Of a stretch of 64,000 bases of DNA, positions 44,891-53,684 are shown piece by piece. Position numbers and translations under genes: made by a program. Under the pieces are notes generated by a model. The model had not been told where the DNA came from. It was given only the letters and a program-made list of their open reading frames with translations, and made no database searches. Every line of letters begins with the position of its first letter. Position 1 is the stretch's first letter. The DNA is from Marinibaculum pumilum (GTDB lineage: Bacteria; Pseudomonadota; Alphaproteobacteria; Ferrovibrionales; Ferrovibrionaceae). Location: positions 62,001 to 126,000 of the forward strand of contig NZ_JBHRTR010000005.1 of assembly GCF_042646425.1 (NCBI RefSeq). Reading direction: 5' to 3'.

Positions 44891-46198
44891 ATGACTGAGT
44901 CGACGATGCCAGGACGCGGGACGCCCGCGCCCGTCCGCGCCGCCCGGCATCCGGGCGGCGCGGCGCGCGGCACGCGCCGGGTCACGGTGCTGGGATCGAC
45001 CGGTTCCGTCGGCGACAGCACCCTGGACCTGATCGGGCGCAACCGGGATGCCTACCGGGTGGTGGCGCTGACCGCCTTCCGCAATGTCGAGAAGCTGATC
45101 GCACAGGCGCTGGACCTGCGCCCCGAACTGGCGGTGATCGGCGATCCCGACCTGCACGATCGGCTGGCGGAGGGCCTGCGCGGCAGCGGCGTGCGCAGCG
45201 AGGCCGGCGCCTCCGCGCTGATCGCGGCCGCGGCGGAGCCGGCCGACCTGGTGGTGGCCGGCATCGTCGGCGCGGCCGGCCTGGCCCCCACCATGGAGGC
45301 GGTGCGCAATGGCCGCGCGGTGGCGCTGGCGAACAAGGAATGCCTGGTCTGCGCCGGCCCGCTGATGACCGCGCTGGCGGCGGAGCGCGGTGCCGCGCTG
45401 CTGCCGGTGGATTCCGAGCACAACGCGATCTTCCAGGTGTTCGACCATGAGCGGCCGGAGAATGTCGAGCGGATCGTGCTGACCGCCAGCGGCGGCCCGT
45501 TCCGCCGCTGCTCGCTTGCGGAAATGCGGGACGTGACCGTGGAGCAGGCGGTCAACCACCCGGTCTGGAGCATGGGCGACAAGATCTCCATCGATTCCGC
45601 CACGATGATGAACAAGGGGCTGGAGCTGATCGAGGCCCATTGCCTGTTCCCGGTGGCGCAGGACCGGATCGAGGTGCTGATCCATCCGCAGTCGATCGTC
45701 CATTCGATGGTGGCCTATCGCGACGGCTCGGTGCTGGCCCAGCTCGGCACGCCGGACATGCGGACACCGATCGCCTTCGCCCTGGCCTGGCCGGAACGCA
45801 TGGCCGCGCCGGTCGCACCGCTGGACCTGGCCCGCATCGGAAGCCTGACCTTCGAGCCGGCCGACGAGGCCCGCTTTCCGGCCCTGCGCCTGGCACGGGA
45901 GGCGATGGCCGCCGGCGGCACGGCACCGACCATCCTCAACGCCGCGAACGAGGTTGCCGTCGCCGCCTTCCTGGCGCGGCGGATCGGCTTCCTGGACATC
46001 GCGGCGATCGTGGAGGAAACCCTGCAGCGCGCGGAGACGGACGCTGCCGGCAGCCTGGAAGAGGTCTGGGCGGTCGACCGCAGGGCCCGTACACTGGCGA
46101 CACAGGCCATGCTGGTCCGCGAGGACAGCAGGGCCGGCGCGGGCGCCGGGCAGCCGGTACCTTCATCCAAGCCATCCGCCGTCGCGTCGATGTCGTGA
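44891..46198 (+). CDS. dxr: 1-deoxy-D-xylulose 5-phosphate reductoisomerase
   Basis: A 435-residue enzyme of the non-mevalonate isoprenoid pathway, making 2-C-methyl-D-erythritol 4-phosphate with NADPH. The cofactor loop Gly-Ser-Thr-Gly-Ser-Val-Gly is at 35-41; Asn-Lys-Glu, Ser-Glu-His-Asn-Ala-Ile-Phe-Gln and Asp-Ser-Ala-Thr-Met-Met-Asn-Lys-Gly motifs carry substrate and metal ligands. The start is uncertain: ATG 44891 adds about 30 residues before the first strand and has a weak ribosome site; an ATG 15 bases later is the next choice. Confidence 0.96.
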   Translation: MTESTMPGRGTPAPVRAARHPGGAARGTRRVTVLGSTGSVGDSTLDLIGRNRDAYRVVALTAFRNVEKLIAQALDLRPELAVIGDPDLHDRLAEGLRGSGVRSEAGASALIAAAAEPADLVVAGIVGAAGLAPTMEAVRNGRAVALANKECLVCAGPLMTALAAERGAALLPVDSEHNAIFQVFDHERPENVERIVLTASGGPFRRCSLAEMRDVTVEQAVNHPVWSMGDKISIDSATMMNKGLELIEAHCLFPVAQDRIEVLIHPQSIVHSMVAYRDGSVLAQLGTPDMRTPIAFALAWPERMAAPVAPLDLARIGSLTFEPADEARFPALRLAREAMAAGGTAPTILNAANEVAVAAFLARRIGFLDIAAIVEETLQRAETDAAGSLEEVWAVDRRARTLATQAMLVREDSRAGAGAGQPVPSSKPSAVASMS

Positions 46199-46250
46199 TG
46201 GCTTCGCGTGCGTATCCGCGGCACTGCCGCACCTAGACCGGACCTGCAAC

Positions 46251-47384
46251 ATGCCGATCCTGAACACTCTGATCGACTTCATCCTGCCGTTCCTGGTTGT
46301 GCTCTCCGTGATCATCTTCGTTCACGAGATGGGGCATTACTGGGTGGCGCGGGCATGCGGGGTGCGCATCGACGCCTTCTCGATCGGCTTCGGCCGCGAA
46401 CTGCTGGGCTGGACCAACCGCCACGGCACCCGCTGGCGGGTGGCGGCGATCCCGCTGGGCGGCTACGTGAAGTTCTTCGGCGATGCGGGCGCCGCCTCCA
46501 ACCCGGGCGGTGAGCTGGACGGGCTCACACCCGAGGAACGCGCGGTCTGCTTTCATCACAAGCCGCTCTGGCAGCGCGCGGCGATCGTCGCCGCGGGGCC
46601 GGGGATCAACTTCCTGTTCGCGATCCTGGTCTATGCGGTGCTGTTCTCGACCGTCGGCCAGCCGAAGACCGATCCGGTCGTGACCCGGGTGATGGAGGAC
46701 ATGCCGGCCGCAGCCGCCGGCATCCAGGTCGGCGACCGCATCGTGTCGGCGGACGGCGTGACCATCGAGCGCTTCCAGGAACTGCGGAACCATGTCGCGC
46801 TGCGGGCGGAAACGCCGATCGACCTGGTGGTCGAACGCGACGGCCAGCCGCTGCACCTGACCGTGACACCGCGGCGCACGACGGTCGATACCGGGGCGGG
46901 CGGCGAGGCGGAGCTGGGCGTGATCGGCATCCAGGCCGAAGGAATCGAACTGGTGCGCCATGATCCGGTCTCCGCCGTCTGGCTCGGCGTGGGCGAGACC
47001 TGGAACGTGGCGGAGAATTCGCTGACCTATGTCTGGCGGATCATCACCGGGCGGGAAAGCGGCGACCAGCTGAGCGGCCCGATCGGGATCGCCAAGATCT
47101 CCGGCGACGTGGCGCAGATCGGGGTGCTGGCGGTGGTCTCGCTGATGGCCACCCTGTCGGTCGCCATCGGTCTGATCAACCTGTTCCCGGTGCCGATGCT
47201 GGACGGCGGGCATCTGTTGTTCTATGCGGTTGAGGCCGTGCGGGGGCGGCCCATGGGCGAGCGCGCCCAGGAATACGGTTTCCGTATCGGCCTCGCCTTG
47301 ATTCTCTGCCTGTTCGTGTTCGCGACGTGGAACGATCTGAACCGCCTGGAAGTCTTCAGCTTCTTCGACAAGCTGTTCTCGTGA
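46251..47384 (+). CDS. rseP: Site-2 protease RseP-type zinc metalloprotease
   Basis: A 377-residue intramembrane protease of envelope-stress signalling. His25-Glu26-Met-Gly-His29 in the first helix is the zinc-binding site, a PDZ domain occupies roughly 120-220, and the third ligand lies in Pro-Met-Leu-Asp-Gly-Gly near the C-terminus. One PDZ domain is seen rather than the two of E. coli RseP, the usual alphaproteobacterial form. ATG 46251 is the only start that puts HExxH in the first helix. bamA follows with overlap or a short gap. Confidence 0.96.
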   Translation: MPILNTLIDFILPFLVVLSVIIFVHEMGHYWVARACGVRIDAFSIGFGRELLGWTNRHGTRWRVAAIPLGGYVKFFGDAGAASNPGGELDGLTPEERAVCFHHKPLWQRAAIVAAGPGINFLFAILVYAVLFSTVGQPKTDPVVTRVMEDMPAAAAGIQVGDRIVSADGVTIERFQELRNHVALRAETPIDLVVERDGQPLHLTVTPRRTTVDTGAGGEAELGVIGIQAEGIELVRHDPVSAVWLGVGETWNVAENSLTYVWRIITGRESGDQLSGPIGIAKISGDVAQIGVLAVVSLMATLSVAIGLINLFPVPMLDGGHLLFYAVEAVRGRPMGERAQEYGFRIGLALILCLFVFATWNDLNRLEVFSFFDKLFS

Positions 47385-47404
47385 GCCGGACGGCCACGGC
47401 CTGC

Positions 47405-49816
47405 ATGGCTGTCCGGCGCATCGCGGCGATGCTGCATGCCCGATTGCCCGCCGTTGTGCGGGGGCAGGGGGTGCTGGCCCTGCTGCTCGGCCTGATGCTG
47501 TTGCTGCCGCTGGCATCGGCTGATGCGCAGAACTTGCGGACCCAGACGCGCGGTCCAGCCGTGGCGCAGCCGGCGGCCCTGCCTGCGGCACCGGCCACCG
47601 CGGCGGCCCCCGGGCCGGCCACGGGAGCCCGGATCGAACGGATCCTGGTCGAGGGCAATCAGCGGATCGAGGCGGCCACCGTGCTGTCCTACCTGACCGT
47701 GGTGCCCGGCGACACGTTCGATGCCGGCAGGGTCGACCAGTCGCTCAAGCGCCTGTACGGCACCGGGCTGTTCGCGGACGTCGTGATCCGCCGCCAGGGC
47801 GAGGATCTGGTGATCAGCGTGGTCGAGAACCCGGTGATCAACCAGCTCGCCTTCGAGGGGAATCGCCGGGTGCCGGACGAGACCCTGCAGTCGGAGGTGC
47901 AGCTGAAGCCCCGGCAGGTCTATACCCGGGCGCGGGTGCAGCAGGACGTGCAGCGGATCCTGCAGATCTATCGCCGGGCCGGTCGCTTCAACGCCACCGT
48001 CGAGCCGAAGGTGATCCAGCTGCCCCAGAACCGGGTCGACCTGGTGTTCGAGATCGACGAGGGCGGCCTGACGGAAATCTCGTCGATCCGCTTCATCGGC
48101 AACCGCGTGTTCTCCGATTCACGGCTGCGGGAGGCGATCTCGACCAAGGAATCGGCCTGGTGGCGGTTCCTGACCTCCGACGACACCTACGACCCGGACC
48201 GTCTGACCTTCGACCGGGAGCTGCTGCGGCGCTTCTATCTGTCACGCGGCTATGCCGATTTCCGCGTCCTCTCCGCGACGGCCGAACTCGCCCCGAACCG
48301 GGAGAGCTTCTACATCACCTTCACCGTGTCGGAAGGCGACAAGTACAATTTCGGCGCGGTCGACGTGGCCTCCCAGATCAATGCGGTGGATCCGGAAACC
48401 CTGGTGCCGCTGCTCACCACGAAGAAGGGCGAGACCTACGACGCCGGCGCGATCGAGACCTCGATCGAGGCGATGACCTTCGAGCTCGGCAATCTGGGCT
48501 ATGCCTTCGTCGATATCCGGCCGGAGCTGAACCGCAACGCCGAGGCGCTGACTGTTGGCGTGACCTATGTCATCGAGCCGGCGCCGCGGGTCTATGTCGA
48601 GCGCATCAACATCAGCGGCAATGTCCGCACCCTGGACCAGGTGGTCCGGCGCGAGTTCCGCCTCGCGGAGGGCGATGCCTTCAACTCCACCCGGCTGAAC
48701 GAATCCCGCCGTCGGATCCGCGGCCTCAACTTCTTCAACAAGGTGGAGATCACCCAGCAGCGCGGCACCACGCCGGACAAGGTGGTGATCGACGTCGAGG
48801 TCGAGGAGAAGTCCACCGGCGAGCTGAGCCTGGGCGGCGGCTTCTCCACCCGCGACGGCATCATCGGCGATGTCGGCCTGCGCGAACGCAATCTGCTGGG
48901 TCGGGGGCAGGATCTGCGGGTGGGCCTGGCCCTGTCGTTCCGCCGGCAGCAGTTCGACATCGGCTTTACCGAACCCTATTTCCTGGGCCGCGAGGTTGCC
49001 GCCGGCTTCGACGTGTTCCGCCGGCGGACCGACGAACAGGACATCTCCGGTTTCACCCAGCTGTCCACCGGTCTGGTCCTGCGCGCCACCTATCCGGTCA
49101 CCGAGCATCTGTCGCAGCAGGTCTCCTACCGCCTGCAGCACGACGTGATCGAGGATGTCGATGATACGGCGTCGATCGTCATCAAGGAGCAGGAGGGCGG
49201 CCGCGTCACATCCGCGGTCGGCCAGACCCTGTCTTACGACCGGCGGGACGACCGGATCGAGCCGACCTCGGGCTACCTGGCGCGTGCGTCCACGGAACTC
49301 GCCGGGTTCGGCGGCAGCGAGCGCTTCTTCACCCTGTCCGGCAGCGTCGACTACTACATCCCGGTGATGGACGAGGTGGTGCTGAAGACCGGCATCGGCG
49401 CCGGCAATGTCTTCGGCCTGGGCCAGGACATCACCATCAACAACCGTTTCTTCCTCGGCGGTTCCTCGCTCCGCGGCTTCGAATATGGCGGCGTCGGCCC
49501 GCGCGACCTGACCAGCAACGACTCGCTGGGCGGCAACACCTTCTACAAGGGTACGGTGGAGGCCACCTTCCCGGTCGGGCTGCCGAACGAGTTCGGCATC
49601 AAGGGCGCGGTGTTCACCGACGCCGGCTCGGTGTTCAATGTCGACAGCACGGGGGCCAATATCGTGGACCAGCACGCGCTGCGCGCCGCCGTCGGCTTCG
49701 GCCTGTCCTGGAAGTCGCCGTTCGGACCGATCCGGGTGGATTTCGGCTTCCCGGTGAAGGAAGAGGATTACGACAAGACGCAGCTCATCAACTTCAGCTT
49801 CGGCACCAGGTTCTGA
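47405..49816 (+). CDS. bamA: Outer-membrane assembly factor BamA
   Basis: About 803 residues. A signal peptide ends near Ala-Asp-Ala-Gln, then comes a short Ala/Pro linker, five POTRA domains (to about residue 450) and a C-terminal beta-barrel ending in Phe, the outer-membrane sorting signal. The barrel lid motif Val-Arg-Gly-Phe appears here as Leu-Arg-Gly-Phe-Glu-Tyr. BamA folds and inserts outer-membrane proteins. The start is ambiguous: GTG 47381 overlaps the rseP stop (GTGA), while ATG 47405 or 47429 gives a cleaner signal peptide; none has a strong ribosome site. Confidence 0.96.
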   Translation: MAVRRIAAMLHARLPAVVRGQGVLALLLGLMLLLPLASADAQNLRTQTRGPAVAQPAALPAAPATAAAPGPATGARIERILVEGNQRIEAATVLSYLTVVPGDTFDAGRVDQSLKRLYGTGLFADVVIRRQGEDLVISVVENPVINQLAFEGNRRVPDETLQSEVQLKPRQVYTRARVQQDVQRILQIYRRAGRFNATVEPKVIQLPQNRVDLVFEIDEGGLTEISSIRFIGNRVFSDSRLREAISTKESAWWRFLTSDDTYDPDRLTFDRELLRRFYLSRGYADFRVLSATAELAPNRESFYITFTVSEGDKYNFGAVDVASQINAVDPETLVPLLTTKKGETYDAGAIETSIEAMTFELGNLGYAFVDIRPELNRNAEALTVGVTYVIEPAPRVYVERINISGNVRTLDQVVRREFRLAEGDAFNSTRLNESRRRIRGLNFFNKVEITQQRGTTPDKVVIDVEVEEKSTGELSLGGGFSTRDGIIGDVGLRERNLLGRGQDLRVGLALSFRRQQFDIGFTEPYFLGREVAAGFDVFRRRTDEQDISGFTQLSTGLVLRATYPVTEHLSQQVSYRLQHDVIEDVDDTASIVIKEQEGGRVTSAVGQTLSYDRRDDRIEPTSGYLARASTELAGFGGSERFFTLSGSVDYYIPVMDEVVLKTGIGAGNVFGLGQDITINNRFFLGGSSLRGFEYGGVGPRDLTSNDSLGGNTFYKGTVEATFPVGLPNEFGIKGAVFTDAGSVFNVDSTGANIVDQHALRAAVGFGLSWKSPFGPIRVDFGFPVKEEDYDKTQLINFSFGTRF

Positions 49817-49817
49817 C

Positions 49818-50432
49818 ATGTTGTTCCGTCGATTTCACAGACCGCATCCCGCCGCCATCCGGCAGGCGCTTCTGCACCTGACAGTGCTGCTCTGCCTGGG
49901 CGCGGTCCTCGTCGCCGGTGCGGCACCTGCGGCACTGGCACAGAAGCTGCCGCCCACCGTCATCGCGATCATCGACACGCCGAAGATCCTGCGGCAGTCC
50001 AAGGCCGGCCAGGCGGTCGCCCGGCAGGTGGAGCAGTACAGCCAGGACGCGCAGAAGGAGATCGCCGCGAAGGAGCAGTCGCTGCGCAAGAAGGAGGAGA
50101 CCCTGTCCGGGCAGCGCAATGTGCTGTCGCAGGAGGCCTTCCAGCGGGAGGCGCAGAGCTTCCAGAAGGATGTCGGCGACATGCAGCGGCAGGTCCAGCA
50201 GCGCAAGATCGCCCTCGACCAGTCGATGGCGCAGGGCAACCAGCAGATCTTCCGGGTGATCGAGGAGATCCTGAAGGAACTGGCGCGCGAGATGGCGTTC
50301 GACCTGGTCCTGGAGCGGACCCAGGTGGCCGCGATCGTGAACCAGCAGATGGAGATCACCCAGGAGGTGCTGCGCCGGCTGGACCAGAAGCTGCCGACGG
50401 TGACGGTGCCGGCGCCGCAGACCGGCCAGTAA
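49818..50432 (+). CDS. skp: Periplasmic chaperone Skp/OmpH
   Basis: A 204-residue protein with a signal peptide (cleavage near Ala-Leu-Ala-Gln) and a long Gln/Lys/Glu-rich helical hairpin, the tentacles of the Skp jellyfish-like trimer. Skp carries unfolded outer-membrane proteins to BamA, whose gene ends one base upstream. The C-terminal tail is Pro-rich. The stop TAA overlaps the lpxD ATG by one base. Confidence 0.93.
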   Translation: MLFRRFHRPHPAAIRQALLHLTVLLCLGAVLVAGAAPAALAQKLPPTVIAIIDTPKILRQSKAGQAVARQVEQYSQDAQKEIAAKEQSLRKKEETLSGQRNVLSQEAFQREAQSFQKDVGDMQRQVQQRKIALDQSMAQGNQQIFRVIEEILKELAREMAFDLVLERTQVAAIVNQQMEITQEVLRRLDQKLPTVTVPAPQTGQ

Positions 50433-51460
50433 TGGCGGACCCGCGCTTTTTCCGAAGGAGCGGCCCGTTCCGGCTGCAGGAACTGGCGGAGCATGCCGGG
50501 GCACGGCTGCTCGACCCTGCGGCGGGCGAGATGCTGATCCACGACGTGGCGCCGTTGGATCGCGCCGGCCCCGAAGACCTGACCTTCTTCGACAACCCCG
50601 CCTATCTGGGACAGTACCGCGAGACCGGGGCCGCCGCCTGCGTGACGGCGGAAAAACATGCGGGCAAGGCGCCTCCCGGAACGGCGCTGCTGATCAGCCC
50701 GGCGCCCTATGGTGCCTATGCGCGGATCGCGCAGCTCTTCTACCCGCCACCGCCGGTAATGCCGGGGCGCCATCCCAGCGCCGTGGTGCACGAGACCGCG
50801 CTTATCGGGGAGGGGGCCTGGATCGGTCCCTGCGCCGTCATCGAGGCCGGCGTCCGGATCGGTGCCGGCAGCAGTATCGGTGCCGGCACCGTTATCGGCG
50901 AGAATGCGGAGGTCGGCGCGGACTGCCGGATCGCGCCGAACTGCACGCTGAGCCACTGCATCATCGGCGACAGGGTGACCCTGCATCCCGGGGTGCGGAT
51001 CGGCCAGGACGGTTTCGGCTTTCACCCAGACCCCCGCGGCCATGTGAAGGTACCGCAGTTGGGCCGGGTGCGAATCGGCGATGGCTGCGAAATCGGCGCC
51101 AATACCACCATCGACCGCGGCGCGGGGCCCGACACGGTGGTCGGCGCAGGCACCTGGATCGACAATCTGGTTCAGATCGGACACAACGCGGAGACCGGGC
51201 AGGGCTGCATCCTGGTTGCCCAGTGCGGCCTGTCCGGATCGACCAAGCTCGGCAACTTCGTCGCCATCGCGGCACAATCCGGGGTGGCGGGACATCTGAC
51301 CGTCGGCGACGGCGCGCGGCTTGCGGCGCGGTCCGGTAGCATGCACAGCATTCCTGCCGGAGAGACCTGGGGCGGGACGCCCGCCATGCCGCTGAAGCGG
51401 TACTTCCGGATGTTGAAGACGCTCGAGAAGCTGGGAGAGCAGAAGGTCGAGAAGGGATGA
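50432..51460 (+). CDS. lpxD: UDP-3-O-acylglucosamine N-acyltransferase
   Basis: A 342-residue left-handed beta-helix acyltransferase that adds the second acyl chain in lipid A synthesis. An N-terminal uridine-binding domain (about 1-100) is followed by hexapeptide repeats rich in Ile/Val-Gly, with the conserved Gly-Phe-Gly-Phe-His segment containing the probable catalytic His. It overlaps skp by one base and fabZ by four, so translation is coupled. Confidence 0.97.
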   Translation: MADPRFFRRSGPFRLQELAEHAGARLLDPAAGEMLIHDVAPLDRAGPEDLTFFDNPAYLGQYRETGAAACVTAEKHAGKAPPGTALLISPAPYGAYARIAQLFYPPPPVMPGRHPSAVVHETALIGEGAWIGPCAVIEAGVRIGAGSSIGAGTVIGENAEVGADCRIAPNCTLSHCIIGDRVTLHPGVRIGQDGFGFHPDPRGHVKVPQLGRVRIGDGCEIGANTTIDRGAGPDTVVGAGTWIDNLVQIGHNAETGQGCILVAQCGLSGSTKLGNFVAIAAQSGVAGHLTVGDGARLAARSGSMHSIPAGETWGGTPAMPLKRYFRMLKTLEKLGEQKVEKG

Positions 51461-51963
51461 ATGACGCATCCGACAGCAAGGATGACGGCAGGGATCGCGT
51501 CGCCGACGCTGCCGCCTCCGAGGTCGGCGCCGCCGACATCCATCGCATCATGGAGATGCTGCCGCATCGCTTTCCGATGCTGCTGGTGGACAAGGTGGTC
51601 GACATAAGGCGCGATGTCAGCGCCGTCGGTATCAAGAACGTCACGGCGAACGAGCCGTATTTCCAGGGTCATTTCCCGCAGCGGCCGGTGATGCCGGGTG
51701 TGCTGATCATCGAGTCGATGGCACAGACCGCGGCGGTCCTGGTCGTGGAGACCCTGGGGCCGGATTCGGAAGGCAAGCTGGTCTACTTCATGACGATCGA
51801 CCAGGCGCGCTTCCGCCGTCCCGTGATCCCGGGCGACCAGATGTTCCTGCATGTGGAGAAGGTGCGGAACCGCGGCCCGGTCTGGAAGTTCGCCGCGAAG
51901 GCGAAGGTGGGGGATACTCTGGTGGCGGAAGCCGAGTATGCCGCCATGATCCTCGACAAGTAG
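51457..51963 (+). CDS. fabZ: 3-hydroxyacyl-[ACP] dehydratase FabZ
   Basis: A 168-residue hot-dog dehydratase of fatty-acid elongation. Catalytic His72 (Gly-His-Phe-Pro) and Glu86 (Ile-Ile-Glu-Ser-Met-Ala-Gln) are 14 apart as in E. coli FabZ. The first 25 residues are an acidic extension. It overlaps lpxD by ATGA. Its position between lpxD and lpxA sets the competition for 3-hydroxyacyl-ACP between phospholipid and lipid A synthesis. Confidence 0.97.
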   Translation: MNDASDSKDDGRDRVADAAASEVGAADIHRIMEMLPHRFPMLLVDKVVDIRRDVSAVGIKNVTANEPYFQGHFPQRPVMPGVLIIESMAQTAAVLVVETLGPDSEGKLVYFMTIDQARFRRPVIPGDQMFLHVEKVRNRGPVWKFAAKAKVGDTLVAEAEYAAMILDK

Positions 51964-52024
51964 ATCCGAAATCGGCCGGGCCGGCAGGCCCGGCAACGTC
52001 CCAGCGGCAGGAAAAGCAGCTCGA

Positions 52025-52828
52025 ATGCCTCAGATCCACGCGACCGCAATCGTCTCGCCGAAAGCGGAGATCGCTGCCGATGTGGAAGTCGGCCCGTACT
52101 GCATCGTCGACGAGCATGTCGTGCTCGACGAAGGGGTGCGCCTGGAATCGCATGTGGTGGTCACCGGGCGCACCAGGATCGGTGCGAAGGGCCATGTCTT
52201 CCCCTTCGCCTCCATCGGCCACCGGCCGATGGACATGAAGTACAAGGGCGAGCCGTCGCGGCTGGAGATCGGCCGCAACGCGACGATCCGCGAATACGTG
52301 ACCATGAACCCGGGCACCGAGGGCGGCGGCATGCTGACCGCCATCGGCGACAACTGCCTGTTCATGACCGGCAGCCATGTCGCCCATGACTGCATCATCG
52401 CCGACAATGTCATCCTGGTGAGCAATGCCACCCTGGGCGGCCATGTGGTGCTGGAAGAGTTCGTCATCGTCGGCGGGCTGGCCGCGGTGCATCAGTTCGT
52501 CCGCATCGGCAAGCACGCCATGATCGGCGGCATGTCGGGGGTGGAGCAGGATGTCATCCCCTACGGCTCGGTGATGGGCAACCGCGCCCACCTGTCGGGC
52601 CTGAACCTGGTCGGCCTGAAGCGGCGCGGGTTCGCCCGCGACGACATCCACACCCTTCGCACTGCCTATCGCCTGCTGTTCGCGCAGGAAGGCACCCTGC
52701 AGGAGCGGCTGGAGGATGTGGGAGAGATGTTCTCCAGCAATACCCTGGTGCAGGACGTCGTCACCTTCGTGCGGAATGCCTCCAGCAGGGGGGTCTGCCA
52801 GCCGCAGCCGGAAGGCGATGTCGCCTGA
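52025..52828 (+). CDS. lpxA: UDP-N-acetylglucosamine acyltransferase
   Basis: A 267-residue trimeric beta-helix enzyme for the first step of lipid A synthesis. Hexapeptide repeats run from about residue 5 to 190, with the catalytic His121 in Ser-His-Val-Ala-His-Asp. The C-terminal helical domain Arg-Arg-Gly-Phe-Ala-Arg-Asp-Asp-Ile is typical. It starts 61 bases after fabZ and overlaps lpxI by 11. Confidence 0.97.
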   Translation: MPQIHATAIVSPKAEIAADVEVGPYCIVDEHVVLDEGVRLESHVVVTGRTRIGAKGHVFPFASIGHRPMDMKYKGEPSRLEIGRNATIREYVTMNPGTEGGGMLTAIGDNCLFMTGSHVAHDCIIADNVILVSNATLGGHVVLEEFVIVGGLAAVHQFVRIGKHAMIGGMSGVEQDVIPYGSVMGNRAHLSGLNLVGLKRRGFARDDIHTLRTAYRLLFAQEGTLQERLEDVGEMFSSNTLVQDVVTFVRNASSRGVCQPQPEGDVA

Positions 52829-53684
52829 CGACCCGGTCGGGCCGGCCAAACTGGCGATCATAGCCTGCATGGGGGAGATGCCGCGCGACATCATCCGTGC
52901 CTGTCGCGCTTCCGGTCGTCCGTTCTATGTCGCGGCGATCCGCGGCGCCTGCGAGCCGGCGACGGTGGAAGGCGTGCCGCACGACTGGTTCGACCTGGTG
53001 GAGGTCGGCCGCCTGCTGAACGCGATGCGTCGGCAGGGCTGCGAGGAGGTCACCCTGGCCGGACCGATGGCCCGGCCGGAATTCCGCAGCCTGGTGCCGC
53101 GGGACCTGAAGGGGGCCGCCCTGCTGCGGCGCCTCCTCGGCGCCCGCGGGCAGGGCGACGATGCGCTGCTGCGCACCGTGCTGGACTATTTCCAGGAGCA
53201 GGGTTTCCGGCCGGTCGGGACCGACGCCGTCGCCGGCGGGCTGCTGGCGGCGGAAGGCGCGCTTGGCCGCCACCGGCCGGATGCGGCGGCAGAGCGGGAC
53301 ATTGCCCTGGGCATCCGCGCCGTGGGGGCGATCGGCGCGCTGGACATCGGCCAGGCGGCCGTGGTCCGCGGCGGGCGGGTGCTGGCGCTCGAGGCGGCAG
53401 AGGGCACGGATGCGATGCTGGAGCGCTGCGCAGTCCTGGCCGTCGATGGTCCGGCGGGCGACCGGAACGACCGGCTGGAGGGGGTGCTGGTGAAGATGCC
53501 GAAGCCGGGGCAGGAGGCCCGCGCGGACCTGCCGGCGATCGGGCCGCGCACCGTGGCCGGGGCCGCACGGGCCCGGCTGGCCGGCATCGCGATCGCGGCC
53601 GGCGCCACCCTGGTCTTCGACCGCGACCGCACCCGCGCCGATGCCGATGCCGGCGGATTGTTCGTCCATGGCTTCCGACTCTGA
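52818..53684 (+). CDS. lpxI: UDP-2,3-diacylglucosamine pyrophosphatase LpxI
   Basis: A 288-residue enzyme that cleaves UDP-2,3-diacylglucosamine to lipid X, replacing LpxH in most alphaproteobacteria. The N-terminal domain and the C-terminal catalytic domain with Gly-Thr-Asp-Ala and Lys-Met-Pro-Lys-Pro-Gly-Gln motifs fit LpxI. I placed the start at ATG 52818, which overlaps lpxA by 11 bases, since the first strand (Lys-Leu-Ala-Ile-Ile-Ala) begins soon after. Its neighbours lpxA and lpxB use its substrate precursor and product. Confidence 0.94.
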   Translation: MSPDDPVGPAKLAIIACMGEMPRDIIRACRASGRPFYVAAIRGACEPATVEGVPHDWFDLVEVGRLLNAMRRQGCEEVTLAGPMARPEFRSLVPRDLKGAALLRRLLGARGQGDDALLRTVLDYFQEQGFRPVGTDAVAGGLLAAEGALGRHRPDAAAERDIALGIRAVGAIGALDIGQAAVVRGGRVLALEAAEGTDAMLERCAVLAVDGPAGDRNDRLEGVLVKMPKPGQEARADLPAIGPRTVAGAARARLAGIAIAAGATLVFDRDRTRADADAGGLFVHGFRL